From assembly GCA_049578505.1 (NCBI GenBank), contig JBAUMC010000039.1:1-64000 (forward strand): 64,000 nt of DNA, read 5' to 3'. This document shows positions 1 to 7,129 of this stretch, one piece after another. The notes under the pieces are model-generated. The model did not search any database. It saw nothing but the letters and a program-made list of their open reading frames with translations, and had not been told where the DNA came from. Numbering within the stretch: position 1 is the stretch's first letter; each line of letters begins with the position of its first letter. The position numbers and the translations under genes were made by a program. Source of the stretch: JAGVPT01 sp049578505 (GTDB lineage: Bacteria > Bacteroidota > Ignavibacteria > UBA10030 > UBA8401).

Positions 1-2
1 AG

Positions 3-734
3 TATCCCCTCATTCTCAATGTTCATGGAGGACCGCAATCGCAGTGGGCAGATGCATTTCGCGGCGACTGGCAGGTCTATCCGGGAAGCGGGTACATAGT
101 GGCGTTCCCGAACCCGCACGGCTCGACCGGGTACGGGCAGGAATTTACCGCCGAGATATCGAAGGACTGGGGAGGCATGGTGTATCAGGATGTGATGGCG
201 GTGGCCGACTCGCTCGAGAATATACCGTATGTCGACAAGGATCGGATGGGCGCGATGGGCTGGTCGTTCGGAGGATATATGATGATGTGGCTTGAAGGAC
301 ATACCGCACGCTTCAAAGCAATTGCCTGCATGATGGGCGTTTACGATCTGACCGCAATGCACGGTTCGACGGAAGAGTTGTGGTTCCCGCAGTGGGATTT
401 AGGGGGTGAGCCATGGAATTCCGATTTGTATACAAAGTGGTCGCCGAATATGTTTGTAAAAAATTTCAAAACCCCCTGTCTGGTAATTACCGGGGAAAAG
501 GACTACCGCGTTCCGTATCCTCAGAGCCTCGAGTTCTTTACCGATCTTCAAGAGATGAACGTACCATCACGCTTAATCGTTTTCCCTAATGACGGCCATT
601 GGCCGAGCAATGTGAAGTCGATGCCGTTGTATTACAACGCGCACCTCGATTGGTTCCACAAATATCTGGGCGGAGATCCTGCTCCGTACGACATGATGAA
701 GATGATTCGGAATCAAGCGTTTGACGAGAAATAA
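3..734 (+). CDS. S9-family prolyl oligopeptidase-like serine peptidase, C-terminal part
   Basis: The reading frame is open from the window edge, so the N-terminal beta-propeller part and the start lie outside. What remains is an alpha/beta-hydrolase catalytic domain. It has the oxyanion HGG near its start, the nucleophile serine in GWSFGGY, the acid aspartate in TGEKDYRVP and the histidine in NDGHWPS, in the order normal for S9C/dipeptidyl-peptidase-like enzymes. It ends in TAA at 734. These enzymes cut oligopeptides, often after proline or acyl-amino acids, and in this phylum are usually periplasmic. A signal peptide cannot be judged because the 5' end is missing. The family call is sure, the substrate unknown. 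Confidence 0.93.
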   Translation, partial: YPLILNVHGGPQSQWADAFRGDWQVYPGSGYIVAFPNPHGSTGYGQEFTAEISKDWGGMVYQDVMAVADSLENIPYVDKDRMGAMGWSFGGYMMMWLEGHTARFKAIACMMGVYDLTAMHGSTEELWFPQWDLGGEPWNSDLYTKWSPNMFVKNFKTPCLVITGEKDYRVPYPQSLEFFTDLQEMNVPSRLIVFPNDGHWPSNVKSMPLYYNAHLDWFHKYLGGDPAPYDMMKMIRNQAFDEK

Positions 735-759
735 GAAACGGGCGTAATAACAAATATGA

Positions 760-792
760 CCCTCCCTTACTCCCTCCTCTTGCAAGGGAGGG
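760..792. repeat. Short intergenic hairpin, pyrimidine/purine-rich
   Basis: CCCTCCCTT (760-768) pairs perfectly with AAGGGAGGG (784-792) across a 15-base loop. It lies between the S9 peptidase stop and the DinB-like gene. A similar hairpin recurs after that gene at 1271-1287. There is no T-run after it on the plus strand, so it is more likely a dispersed intergenic repeat or a weak terminator than a classical intrinsic terminator. Confidence 0.5.
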
Positions 793-817
793 AAGGGTGG
801 GATAATGATACAAGCCA

Positions 818-1258
818 ATGAAAAAAACTATCGACGAATTCAAATTATTGATCGAGCAAGCGTCCATTTCTCTTACCCGGATTTCGGAATCAGAGAGTAA
901 AAGCAAATCAGCGCCGGACAAATGGTCGAAGAAGGAGATCCTTGGTCATCTTATTGATTCCGCTGCAAACAATCACCAACGTTTTGTCAGGGCACAGTTG
1001 AGCGCCAATCTCAAGCTTCCCGGTTACGAGCAGCAGGCATGGGTAGGGGCGCAGCAGTACCAAAATGAATCGTGGGCAAATCTGTTCCAATTTTGGAAGA
1101 GCTATAACCTTCATCTTCTTCATATTATTTCTCTCATTCCTGAACGCGTCCTCGGCAATTATTGCTCTATCGGAAGCGACGAGCCGGTGACGCTGGAATT
1201 TCTTATTCAGGATTATGTGGCACATCTGCGGCATCACCTCGAACAGATACTTAAATGA
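818..1258 (+). CDS. DinB-like (DinB_2) four-helix putative metal-dependent protein
   Basis: 146 aa, about the usual length for the DinB/YfiT superfamily. The helix-bundle pattern and three histidine positions expected to bind a divalent metal are visible: GHLIDSAANNH in the second helix and AHLRHHLEQ at the C terminus. There is no signal peptide or membrane segment, so it should be cytoplasmic. Members act as thiol-dependent transferases (e.g. with bacillithiol or mycothiol) or have unknown roles. Nothing nearby shows which applies. The start ATG at 818 follows a GATAATGATACAAGCC leader without a strong ribosome site. Confidence 0.8.
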   Translation: MKKTIDEFKLLIEQASISLTRISESESKSKSAPDKWSKKEILGHLIDSAANNHQRFVRAQLSANLKLPGYEQQAWVGAQQYQNESWANLFQFWKSYNLHLLHIISLIPERVLGNYCSIGSDEPVTLEFLIQDYVAHLRHHLEQILK

Positions 1259-1270
1259 GGAGCATTTTCT

Positions 1271-1287
1271 CTCCCCAGTAAGGGGAG
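1271..1287. repeat. Short intergenic hairpin, related to the one at 760
   Basis: CTCCCC (1271-1276) and GGGGAG (1282-1287) form a six-base stem with a five-base loop directly after the DinB-like gene. The purine arm AGGGGAGGGA could be mistaken for a strong ribosome binding site in front of a GTG at 1297. Confidence 0.4.
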
Positions 1288-1344
1288 GGATCAAGCGTGG
1301 GGCAGCCGGAGCCGCTCCTGAATTTTAAAATTTTTCCTTCCCCA

Positions 1345-1989
1345 ATGAAGATTGGCAGCAAACAAAAGTATAACTCGGCTGAGTGGAACAAGTCCGAGTC
1401 GAGAATCCTTTCGATTCTCACATCTCCCTTCAAGATTCAGTCATTCCTCGATACTCTCAAATACAGCGCAGAGTCGCGGTACCGTTCACCGCGGAGCGTT
1501 TTGAAAGACCGCACAGCCCATTGTTATGACGGAGCGGTTTTTGCGGCCATGGCGCTGAGGCGGATAGGATTTCCCCCCTTGATTGTGGATATGGATGGGG
1601 TTCGCGATGATGATCACGTCATCGCGCTCTTCAAAGTTCGCGGCAGACTCGGCGCGATTGCAAAATCAAATTTTGTCGGCCTTCGGTACCGGGAACCTGT
1701 TTATGCATCGTTGCGCGAATTGGTGATGTCATATTTTGAGTCGTACTACAATGTCGATCATGAAAAGACTCTTCGCCAATATACACGTTCCCTCAACCTA
1801 TCGGCATATGACAGCTTGAGTTGGACCACTTCCGACGCGGCCCTCGATGCTATAGGTAATAAGTTGAGTACTATCCGGATCTATAAAATCATAGATTCCG
1901 CAATGGCCCGGTCCCTCTCGCCGGTCGACAAGCGAACGTACGATGCCGGTATGCTGGGTGTGAACAAAGCCGGACTCTACAAACCTTGA
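1345..1989 (+). CDS. Transglutaminase-like cysteine protein of unknown role
   Basis: 214 aa from the ATG at 1345. A longer form from a GTG at 1297 is possible, but its first residues look like translated repeat. The core shows the transglutaminase/papain-like order: cysteine in TAHCYDGAVFAA followed by a helix, then aspartate/histidine in DMDGVRDDDHVIALF, then a strand reading AIAKSNFVGL. Such domains act as peptidases, amidases or cross-linkers. There is no signal peptide. It stands alone between DinB-like and GNAT genes and no partner suggests its substrate. The fold assignment rests on the Cys-His pattern only. Confidence 0.65.
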   Translation: MKIGSKQKYNSAEWNKSESRILSILTSPFKIQSFLDTLKYSAESRYRSPRSVLKDRTAHCYDGAVFAAMALRRIGFPPLIVDMDGVRDDDHVIALFKVRGRLGAIAKSNFVGLRYREPVYASLRELVMSYFESYYNVDHEKTLRQYTRSLNLSAYDSLSWTTSDAALDAIGNKLSTIRIYKIIDSAMARSLSPVDKRTYDAGMLGVNKAGLYKP

Positions 1990-2054
1990 ACAATCAACAA
2001 TGAACAGCTAACTGCTAAAACCTAAAAGCCAACAGCAAATAGCTTTTCTCATCT

Positions 2055-2510
2055 ATGCACAAGGAATACCGCCGCGGAAAATTTTCTGTTTCAGCCGATC
2101 CATCCAAATTGGATATAGAAGCGATTCATGATTTTCTGACACATTGCTATTGGTCTGAAGGGATCTCAAAAAAAACAGTGGCGCGGGCAATCGAACATTC
2201 ATTGTGTTTCGGCCTCTTCGAGGGGAATAAGCAAATCGGATTTGCGCGCGTCATTTCCGACCGTGCAACCTACGCGTACTTATGCGACGTGTACGTTCTT
2301 GAAACGTACAGAGGAAAAGGTCTCGGTACCTGGCTGATGTCGTGCGTGATGAAGCACCCGGATCTGCAAGGACTTCGGCGGTTTACACTGCTGACACGTG
2401 ACGCTCACGGCCTGTACCAGAAATTCGGTTTTACAGCGGCGAAAAACCCATCGCGCTATATGGAGATTCACAACGCCGATATTTACAAAAAATCAAAGAA
2501 AGAAAAATGA
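2055..2510 (+). CDS. GNAT-family N-acetyltransferase
   Basis: 151 aa, the usual length of a single GNAT domain. The acetyl-CoA pyrophosphate-binding motif A is clear: DVYVLETYRGKGLGTWL, matching R/Q-x-x-G-x-G/A. The C-terminal YQKFGF is typical motif B. It transfers an acetyl group from acetyl-CoA to an amine on a small molecule or protein; the acceptor is not predictable. The stop at 2508-2510 lies just before the ATG (2512) of the Lrp-type ligand-domain gene, so the two are probably co-transcribed. Confidence 0.9.
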   Translation: MHKEYRRGKFSVSADPSKLDIEAIHDFLTHCYWSEGISKKTVARAIEHSLCFGLFEGNKQIGFARVISDRATYAYLCDVYVLETYRGKGLGTWLMSCVMKHPDLQGLRRFTLLTRDAHGLYQKFGFTAAKNPSRYMEIHNADIYKKSKKEK

Positions 2511-2511
2511 T

Positions 2512-2793
2512 ATGGTAACTGCAATCGTCCTTTTAACTGTTGCACGGGACAAAATCAATCCCGTGGCCGAGCAATTGGCGGACATCGATGGCATCACTGA
2601 AGTTCATTCCGTTGCCGGACGCTATGACCTCGCTGTCATCATCCGTGTGAAAGACAACGACCGCCTTGCCGATCTCGTCACGGACCACATTCGGAAGGTA
2701 TCCGGCATAGAAAAATCCGAAACGCTCATCGCCTTTCGCGTCTATTCAAAGCACGACCTCGAGAGGATTTTTTCCATCGGGATGGAAAAATAG
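2512..2793 (+). CDS. Stand-alone Lrp/AsnC ligand-binding (RAM) domain protein
   Basis: 93 aa. The ATG at 2512 was chosen because the longer open frame runs into the GNAT gene in another phase. The sequence is a single alpha/beta-sandwich RAM domain: hydrophobic first strand MVTAIVLLTV, then ITEVHSVAGRYDLAVIIRV with the GxYD turn common to Lrp/AsnC effector domains. There is no helix-turn-helix. Stand-alone RAM proteins form ring-shaped oligomers, bind amino acids and may modulate full-length Lrp regulators. Two bases separate it from the GNAT gene. Confidence 0.85.
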   Translation: MVTAIVLLTVARDKINPVAEQLADIDGITEVHSVAGRYDLAVIIRVKDNDRLADLVTDHIRKVSGIEKSETLIAFRVYSKHDLERIFSIGMEK

Positions 2794-3061
2794 GGACGAC
2801 GAGTCAGCCTGCTGATGCCGCCCGTCTCTGCGGGGGGAAAAAAATCTCCCGCGATTAACCCGGCGTTGATTTGTAAGCTCTGTCAGGCGCTGCCCATCTT
2901 AGGTGGTGAACTATCTTGACATGCAACGCCAATGTCGGATGCCGTTCTAATCACACACTTGACTTTCTTTCTGAAGTTCCGCTTTTTTGAGGATATATCT
3001 TGGCGTTCTTCGCGTCTTGGCGGTATCCGATAAATTTGTTCAATGATCTATAAGGTGTTCA

Positions 3062-3970
3062 ATGCGCGACATCTCACGAAAAATAACGACGCTCCGGACC
3101 GCAGTTGCTCAGGCGACGCTGCGCGTCTCATCGTCGACAATCAAACGCATACGCGAAAATAAAATCCCGAAAGGGAATCCGCTCGAAGTGGCAAAAGTAG
3201 CCGGGATACAAGGGGCGAAGAACACGAGCCAGATTATTCCGTACTGCCACCCGCTTCCGGTTGATTTTGTCGGAGTCGAATTTGCGCTTGGGAAAAATAA
3301 TATTGTTACCACGGTAGAAGTGAAAGCAATCTACAAAACCGGCGTGGAGATGGAGGCGCTAACCGGGGCATCGGTTGCGGCACTGACGCTCTACGATATG
3401 ATGAAAATGTTAGACGACGATATGGAGATCGTTGGGGTTAAATTGCTCAGCAAAAAAGGGGGCAAGTCCGATTTCGCGCACGTCGGTAAAATGAAGCTTC
3501 GAGGCGCTGTCCTCGTGATGTCGGATTCCGTTTCGGCGGGCAAGAAGGAAGACGCTTCGGGGAAAATCATCGTGGAGCGGCTGAAGGAATTGAACATCGG
3601 CATCGTCGACTACGCCATCATTCCCGATGACTCAAAAATAATCGAAGAGAAACTGTTGGATTACTCCGACTCGTTGAAGCTGGACCTCGTGATTACAACG
3701 GGCGGAACGGGCCTTGGCCCGCGAGACAATACTCCCCAGGCGGTGAAGAAAATCATCGAGAGGGAAATTCCCGGTGTTGCAGAAACTGCGCGTGCGTACG
3801 GCCAGGCACGCACTCCTCTGGCAATGTTGTCTCGAAACGTCGCAGGCATTCGCGGCAAGACCGTGATCATTACTTTGCCTGGGTCGAAGAACGGAGTGGC
3901 CGAGTCGCTCGACGCAATTCTTCCGGCGCTCTTGCATGTGTTCAACATAATGAAAGGCGAGGGACATTGA
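3062..3970 (+). CDS. moaCB: Bifunctional MoaC/MoaB(Mog) molybdenum cofactor protein
   Basis: 302 aa fusion. Residues about 1-150 are MoaC (cyclic pyranopterin monophosphate synthase), with PYCHPLPVD and the signature MEALTGASVAALTLYDMMK. Residues about 155-302 are a MoaB/MogA-type domain that adenylates molybdopterin, with TTGGTGLGPRDNTPQAV and LPGSKNGVAES. Normal bacteria encode these as two proteins; the fusion is known in Bacteroidota. MoaC converts the GTP-derived cyclic intermediate to cPMP; the second domain prepares molybdopterin for metal insertion by MoeA, which lies at 8585. The start at 3062 follows TATAAGGTGTTCA. Confidence 0.95.
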   Translation: MRDISRKITTLRTAVAQATLRVSSSTIKRIRENKIPKGNPLEVAKVAGIQGAKNTSQIIPYCHPLPVDFVGVEFALGKNNIVTTVEVKAIYKTGVEMEALTGASVAALTLYDMMKMLDDDMEIVGVKLLSKKGGKSDFAHVGKMKLRGAVLVMSDSVSAGKKEDASGKIIVERLKELNIGIVDYAIIPDDSKIIEEKLLDYSDSLKLDLVITTGGTGLGPRDNTPQAVKKIIEREIPGVAETARAYGQARTPLAMLSRNVAGIRGKTVIITLPGSKNGVAESLDAILPALLHVFNIMKGEGH

Positions 3971-4005
3971 GGACGGAAAGAAATCTGTTTCGTTGGTATT
4001 AATTT

Positions 4006-4027
4006 GGAACGCTTTTTCGACCGTTCC
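4006..4027. repeat. REP-like hairpin, left of the RAYT transposase
   Basis: GGAACG (4006-4011) pairs with CGTTCC (4022-4027) across a loop reading CTTTTTCGAC. The right half CGACCGTTCCTAC is repeated at 4716-4728 on the other side of the transposase gene. Such hairpins flanking a TnpA-REP gene are what is expected for REP elements. Confidence 0.6.
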
Positions 4028-4078
4028 TACAGTAAGTCAAAACACAGATTAACGGTTGGAACGGAGGTTCAAAATGTA

Positions 4079-4100
4079 GGCACGGACGAGAGTCCGTGCC
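4079..4100. repeat. Perfect 9-bp hairpin just inside the RAYT unit
   Basis: GGCACGGAC (4079-4087) and GTCCGTGCC (4092-4100) are perfectly complementary around GAGA. It lies directly upstream of the transposase start and may be a second REP type or a transcript-end structure. Confidence 0.55.
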
Positions 4101-4146
4101 ATTGAGCAAATTATCACGGGGGGGCGGAGCAATTCCGCGCAGCAAT

Positions 4147-4668
4147 ATGCCGTTGAGATATAAACGCTACAAACAATATCGATTGCCAAGTTTTAATTAT
4201 GCTAGCAGCGCTTCTTATTTTGTTACAATCTGTACGAAGAATAGGCAACATTATTTTGGGAGCATAAGCAACGGTGGAACAGACCTATCCAATATCGGAA
4301 AGATCGTGCGGGAATGTTTATGTGGCCTCTCTGATAAGTTATCCTATGTCACAGTTGATGAATTTGTAATAATGCCCAATCATCTGCATATGATTGTTCT
4401 CATCAATAACCCGGAGGAAAACAGATCGCTGAAGACAAAAGAATTCCAGCCAGCAAAAAGGTCGTTGTCGTTGGTGATCCGCAATTTTAAATCGGCCGTA
4501 ACATTGTTGGCGCATCGGAACATCGGCATGATGGATATATGGCAGCCGCGATTCTACGATCATATTATTCGCAATGAGCATGAACTGAATAGAATAAGAA
4601 TGCATATCCGCAATAATCCAGCGCAGTGGGAATCTGATAGAAATCATCCTAAAAATATTTTTATGTAG
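4147..4668 (+). CDS. REP-associated tyrosine transposase (RAYT, Y1_Tnp family)
   Basis: 173 aa from the ATG at 4147; a GTG at 4096 would lie inside a hairpin and is unlikely. The HUH metal-binding motif appears as MPNHLHMIV, and the catalytic tyrosine is probably in RFYDHIIRNEHELNRI near the C terminus, as in IS200/IS605-like Y1 transposases of the RAYT branch. These single-strand nucleases cut and join REP hairpins and are usually single-copy domesticated genes rather than active insertion sequences. Hairpins at 4006-4027, 4079-4100 and 4705-4724 flank the gene. It sits between moaCB and the peptide cluster. Confidence 0.92.
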   Translation: MPLRYKRYKQYRLPSFNYASSASYFVTICTKNRQHYFGSISNGGTDLSNIGKIVRECLCGLSDKLSYVTVDEFVIMPNHLHMIVLINNPEENRSLKTKEFQPAKRSLSLVIRNFKSAVTLLAHRNIGMMDIWQPRFYDHIIRNEHELNRIRMHIRNNPAQWESDRNHPKNIFM

Positions 4669-4704
4669 CAACGGACTGAAATCTATTCTGTCGATGTCAA
4701 TAGA

Positions 4705-4724
4705 GAACGGTCTTTCGACCGTTC
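4705..4724. repeat. REP-like hairpin, right of the RAYT transposase
   Basis: GAACGGTC (4705-4712) and GACCGTTC (4717-4724) form a perfect 8-bp stem with loop TTTC, followed by CTACA. This is the better preserved partner of the hairpin at 4006-4027. Confidence 0.7.
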
Positions 4725-4879
4725 CTACACTTTGATTTTGGAATGATGCTGAACAGTTTTGCCGTACGAAAAGACGACGTGCCGTCCATTTGGACAAAAT
4801 TGGAAACTCCTGAAGGAGAAATAGATCGATTGTAGAAATATTTTGACATTTCTAAAATTCATTTTTTTTCAATTTGTTC

Positions 4880-4908
4880 TTGACAACTCTACTCATAACA
4901 CTTATCTT
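4880..4908 (+). promoter_or_regulatory. Sigma70-type promoter for the Cys-rich peptide cluster
   Basis: TTGACA (4880-4885), 17 bases, then TATCTT (4903-4908). The first gene of the cluster starts at 4994. TATCTT recurs as the -10 box at 11289 and 49213. Confidence 0.6.
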
Positions 4909-4993
4909 GCACTCAAGTAAGACCTAACCTCATAAAGTCAGTGTGATAACGGGGAGTTAAACTTTTCAAGTTTAATTATCATGACTGAATCCG

Positions 4994-5533
4994 ATGAAAT
5001 CTTATTCGCGCCGTAGGGCATTTGCTGCAAGCTCGCTCCTTGTACTCTGTGTGGTCTCTGCCGTTGGAGAATTATACCTCCACGATAATTTGGCGCGCCC
5101 CCCGCTACCGATCGGCCATAGAATTCCCCCTCTTCCTTTGCTGTCGATGGACGGACAAGTTATTATGCAAGATGGCGGAGACCGGCAAAAGTCTCTTTTG
5201 ATTTTCTTTGCACCGGGATGCAGCCACTGCAGAAGAGAGTTAAGCAATATCGATGGATTGCTGCGGCGATTTACCGGCAAACTTCATATCCTCGGGGTGT
5301 CGCTCGACAATCTCGAATCGACTGAGGCCTTCGCGGCTGAAATGAAACTGAAATTTCCTATCGTGGTTGCGGATAGGGAAAAGTTGGAAAAAACTCTTAG
5401 GCTGAATATCCTGCCGGCTTTTTTTTGCGTTGATGAGTTTGGAGTCCTGAGAAATTATTATGCTGGTGAGCATTCGTTGGCAGTTGATGAACGCCTAATT
5501 AGCGATTTCATCTCATCATCAAACGCTCCGTAA
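4994..5533 (+). CDS. Membrane-anchored TlpA-like thioredoxin-fold protein
   Basis: 179 aa. An N-terminal arginine-rich stretch and a hydrophobic segment (about residues 9-25) form a signal anchor, so the thioredoxin domain should lie in the periplasm. The active site is C76-S-H-C79 in APGCSHCRREL, and the cis-proline region is NILPAFFCVD. The length and the LGVSLDN motif fit TlpA/ResA/AhpC-TSA-like redox proteins, which oxidise or reduce disulfides in exported proteins. It is the first gene of a cluster that encodes a peptide with six cysteines and a MauE-like membrane redox protein, so handling those cysteines is its likely job. That role is inference. Confidence 0.88.
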   Translation: MKSYSRRRAFAASSLLVLCVVSAVGELYLHDNLARPPLPIGHRIPPLPLLSMDGQVIMQDGGDRQKSLLIFFAPGCSHCRRELSNIDGLLRRFTGKLHILGVSLDNLESTEAFAAEMKLKFPIVVADREKLEKTLRLNILPAFFCVDEFGVLRNYYAGEHSLAVDERLISDFISSSNAP

Positions 5534-5552
5534 ATCAGGGAAAAAGAGCAGT

Positions 5553-6080
5553 ATGTCAACCAATAAGCGATTTATCAGCATTGCATTCGTCGTGCTAGCC
5601 GCGAGTATTATAAATGGTTCATGGATTTTCCGTCAATCGGTCGTTAAGGAACCAAATGGGTCTCGGAACCAAGGGGGAGACAATGAAGGGAACGTAGGTG
5701 TGCTCTTGCAAACGCGCTCTAATAACTGTGGTCCGACTGCATTACAAATGGTTTTTAACCACTACAAAATCCCTTGCTCTGTTGACGAAATAGAACGAAA
5801 TGTCCGGATGACTGAAAACGGTACTACAATGTTAGCGCTAAAACAAATCGCGGATCTCAAAGGCCTGCATGCGGAAGGGTGGCGATTGACACCGGAAGAT
5901 TTTGCAAGATCCTCATTTCCGCTGTTGCTTTTTGTACGCAACGATCATGTTGTGGTCGCTGACAGCATTTGTAATGAGATGGTGTTCTTACGCGATCCGG
6001 CAGTGGGCATTGTCAGAATGTCGACAAGGTCGTTGTCTCAAGCATGGCGAGGTGAAGCTTTAGTTTTTAATAAAAAATAA
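5553..6080 (+). CDS. Stand-alone membrane-anchored C39-family cysteine peptidase
   Basis: 175 aa with an N-terminal hydrophobic segment (about residues 8-26) and then a C39 peptidase domain. The oxyanion Gln53, nucleophile Cys59 (SNNCGPTAL), His132 (NDHVVVAD) and Asp148 (RDPAVG) are all present with the usual spacing. C39 domains normally sit on bacteriocin ABC exporters and cut leader peptides after a GG-type motif in the cytoplasm. Here there is no ABC transporter and the domain should face the periplasm. It lies 19 bases after the TlpA-like gene and 147 bases before the precursor-like peptide, its likely substrate. Confidence 0.88.
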   Translation: MSTNKRFISIAFVVLAASIINGSWIFRQSVVKEPNGSRNQGGDNEGNVGVLLQTRSNNCGPTALQMVFNHYKIPCSVDEIERNVRMTENGTTMLALKQIADLKGLHAEGWRLTPEDFARSSFPLLLFVRNDHVVVADSICNEMVFLRDPAVGIVRMSTRSLSQAWRGEALVFNKK

Positions 6081-6227
6081 TACCTTGCTCGCCGGTTTAA
6101 AGTGCAAGAATGAACACGAGCTTCTTTGGCTCGGGCGTTGAAGCGCTTCGTGGGCTTCTTGTATGATAAACAGCCCGCGGTGAGCAGGAATTAACTAACC
6201 AACGAAACAACCAATCATGGGGGAGTT

Positions 6228-6437
6228 ATGAGAAACGCAATCTCGTTATTGATGCTGCTCATAGTTGTGTTGACATTGCTCGGGCCTGTCAGCGTTCAGC
6301 CGAACACTTCGGTTCAAATGAGTGTCGATGAAATGAACCAGCTAACAGCCGGGAAGACCAGTTGTGGTTTTTACTATGGCTACGCCTGCTGCTGCCTTGA
6401 CCTGTGGATCGCGCAGGTTTGCTTTTGCATCGGGTAA
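6228..6437 (+). CDS. 69-aa Sec-exported Cys-rich peptide precursor with double-glycine-like leader
   Basis: The ATG at 6228 follows a strong ribosome site (GGGGGAG). Residues 1-24 form a signal peptide with a long leucine/valine core. Residues 29-42 (VQMSVDEMNQLTAG) resemble the acidic bacteriocin-type leader that ends in a GG-like motif. The last 27 residues carry six cysteines (46, 54, 55, 56, 65, 67) with many aromatics and glycines. A C39 peptidase, a thioredoxin-like protein and a MauE-like protein are encoded around it. I infer a processed, disulfide-rich extracytoplasmic peptide. No known family was recognised. It could instead be a structural or signalling peptide, not a toxin. Confidence 0.72.
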   Translation: MRNAISLLMLLIVVLTLLGPVSVQPNTSVQMSVDEMNQLTAGKTSCGFYYGYACCCLDLWIAQVCFCIG

Positions 6438-6458
6438 ACGCGGGTAGTTTTAAAGTCC

Positions 6459-6500
6459 GCTGCCCTCCGTGGAGATTGCTTAGGGGGCAGCGATTTATTT
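6459..6500 (+). terminator. Terminator or attenuator after the peptide gene
   Basis: GCTGCCC (6459-6465) pairs with GGGCAGC (6485-6491), followed by GATTTATTTT. It lies 21 bases after the peptide stop and before four more same-strand genes. It would let the precursor be made in excess over the downstream genes. Confidence 0.55.
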
Positions 6501-6573
6501 TCTCAAAGAAGTTGCAGAGTTCAATAACCAAGTCTGCATTGGTTGATTTCTCTTACAAAAATAATGAGGGCTT

Positions 6574-7077
6574 ATGAAGGGGAAAATATTATTGAATTCG
6601 CTGGCTTTTGGGATTATCGTTGTTTTCAGCAATACCAATTGCCAGATCCCGTCAGCCGGTTCTGACCTGCCATCCCTTTCAGGGGTTCGATGGGGTATGA
6701 GTATGCATGAGGTGAAAGGTCGAATGAACCGTGACGTGAATGGTGAAGACGATACAGCCATGACATTCCGTGATTCATTCGTGGATTCGAACGTCCAAGT
6801 TACGCTGGCGTTCGGAGAAGCCGACACTCTAAAGGGGCTCCGATTTGTAGAGATTCAATTCGACGACAAAAATGTTGAAAAACTTCGGTCGTATCTGAAG
6901 GCACGCTATGGAGAAAAATATGAAACGGAAAAGAAAGAAAAGTCAAAACTGTTTTTCACCGTAAATTTTGAAGCAGCGAAATGGTATTTAAAGAGTGAAA
7001 GCATAGTCATGATAGTCTTCTCCCAGGGTGATCAGGTATTGGCTCTCAGCCTGCTCTATAAATGGACGGGCGGGTGA
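6574..7077 (+). CDS. Secreted protein of unknown function in the peptide cluster
   Basis: 167 aa with an N-terminal signal peptide (hydrophobic core about residues 5-20). A cysteine at about residue 23 follows NTN, a poor lipobox, so lipoprotein status is doubtful. After it comes LSGVRWGMSMHEVKGRM, resembling the G-x-x-W-G-x-S-x-x-E-V motif found in many small secreted proteins of unknown function. The rest is mixed alpha/beta with a lysine/glutamate-rich stretch near residues 108-128. No catalytic motif is seen. It might act as an immunity or chaperone-like protein for the neighbouring peptide, but that rests on position only. Confidence 0.7.
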   Translation: MKGKILLNSLAFGIIVVFSNTNCQIPSAGSDLPSLSGVRWGMSMHEVKGRMNRDVNGEDDTAMTFRDSFVDSNVQVTLAFGEADTLKGLRFVEIQFDDKNVEKLRSYLKARYGEKYETEKKEKSKLFFTVNFEAAKWYLKSESIVMIVFSQGDQVLALSLLYKWTGG

Positions 7078-7129
7078 AGGCTATATCTATCTTGAGCAAT
7101 ATCCTTTTCAAATCTAAGAGGGGGATCGT

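Larger units (their letters stand above)
4669..4993. other. Intergenic region with REP hairpin, 30-codon remnant and promoter
   Basis: The 325-base gap holds the REP-like hairpin at 4705-4724, a short open frame at 4743-4835 (30 codons, discussed as a finding), an AT-rich stretch, and the promoter at 4880-4908 that should drive the peptide cluster. Nothing else is recognised. Confidence 0.6.

Noticed and set aside
2794..3061. Possible Moco riboswitch before moaCB
   Set aside because: A GCGGGGGG/CTCCCGC stem is present, but none of the conserved core of that riboswitch class could be recognised by eye.
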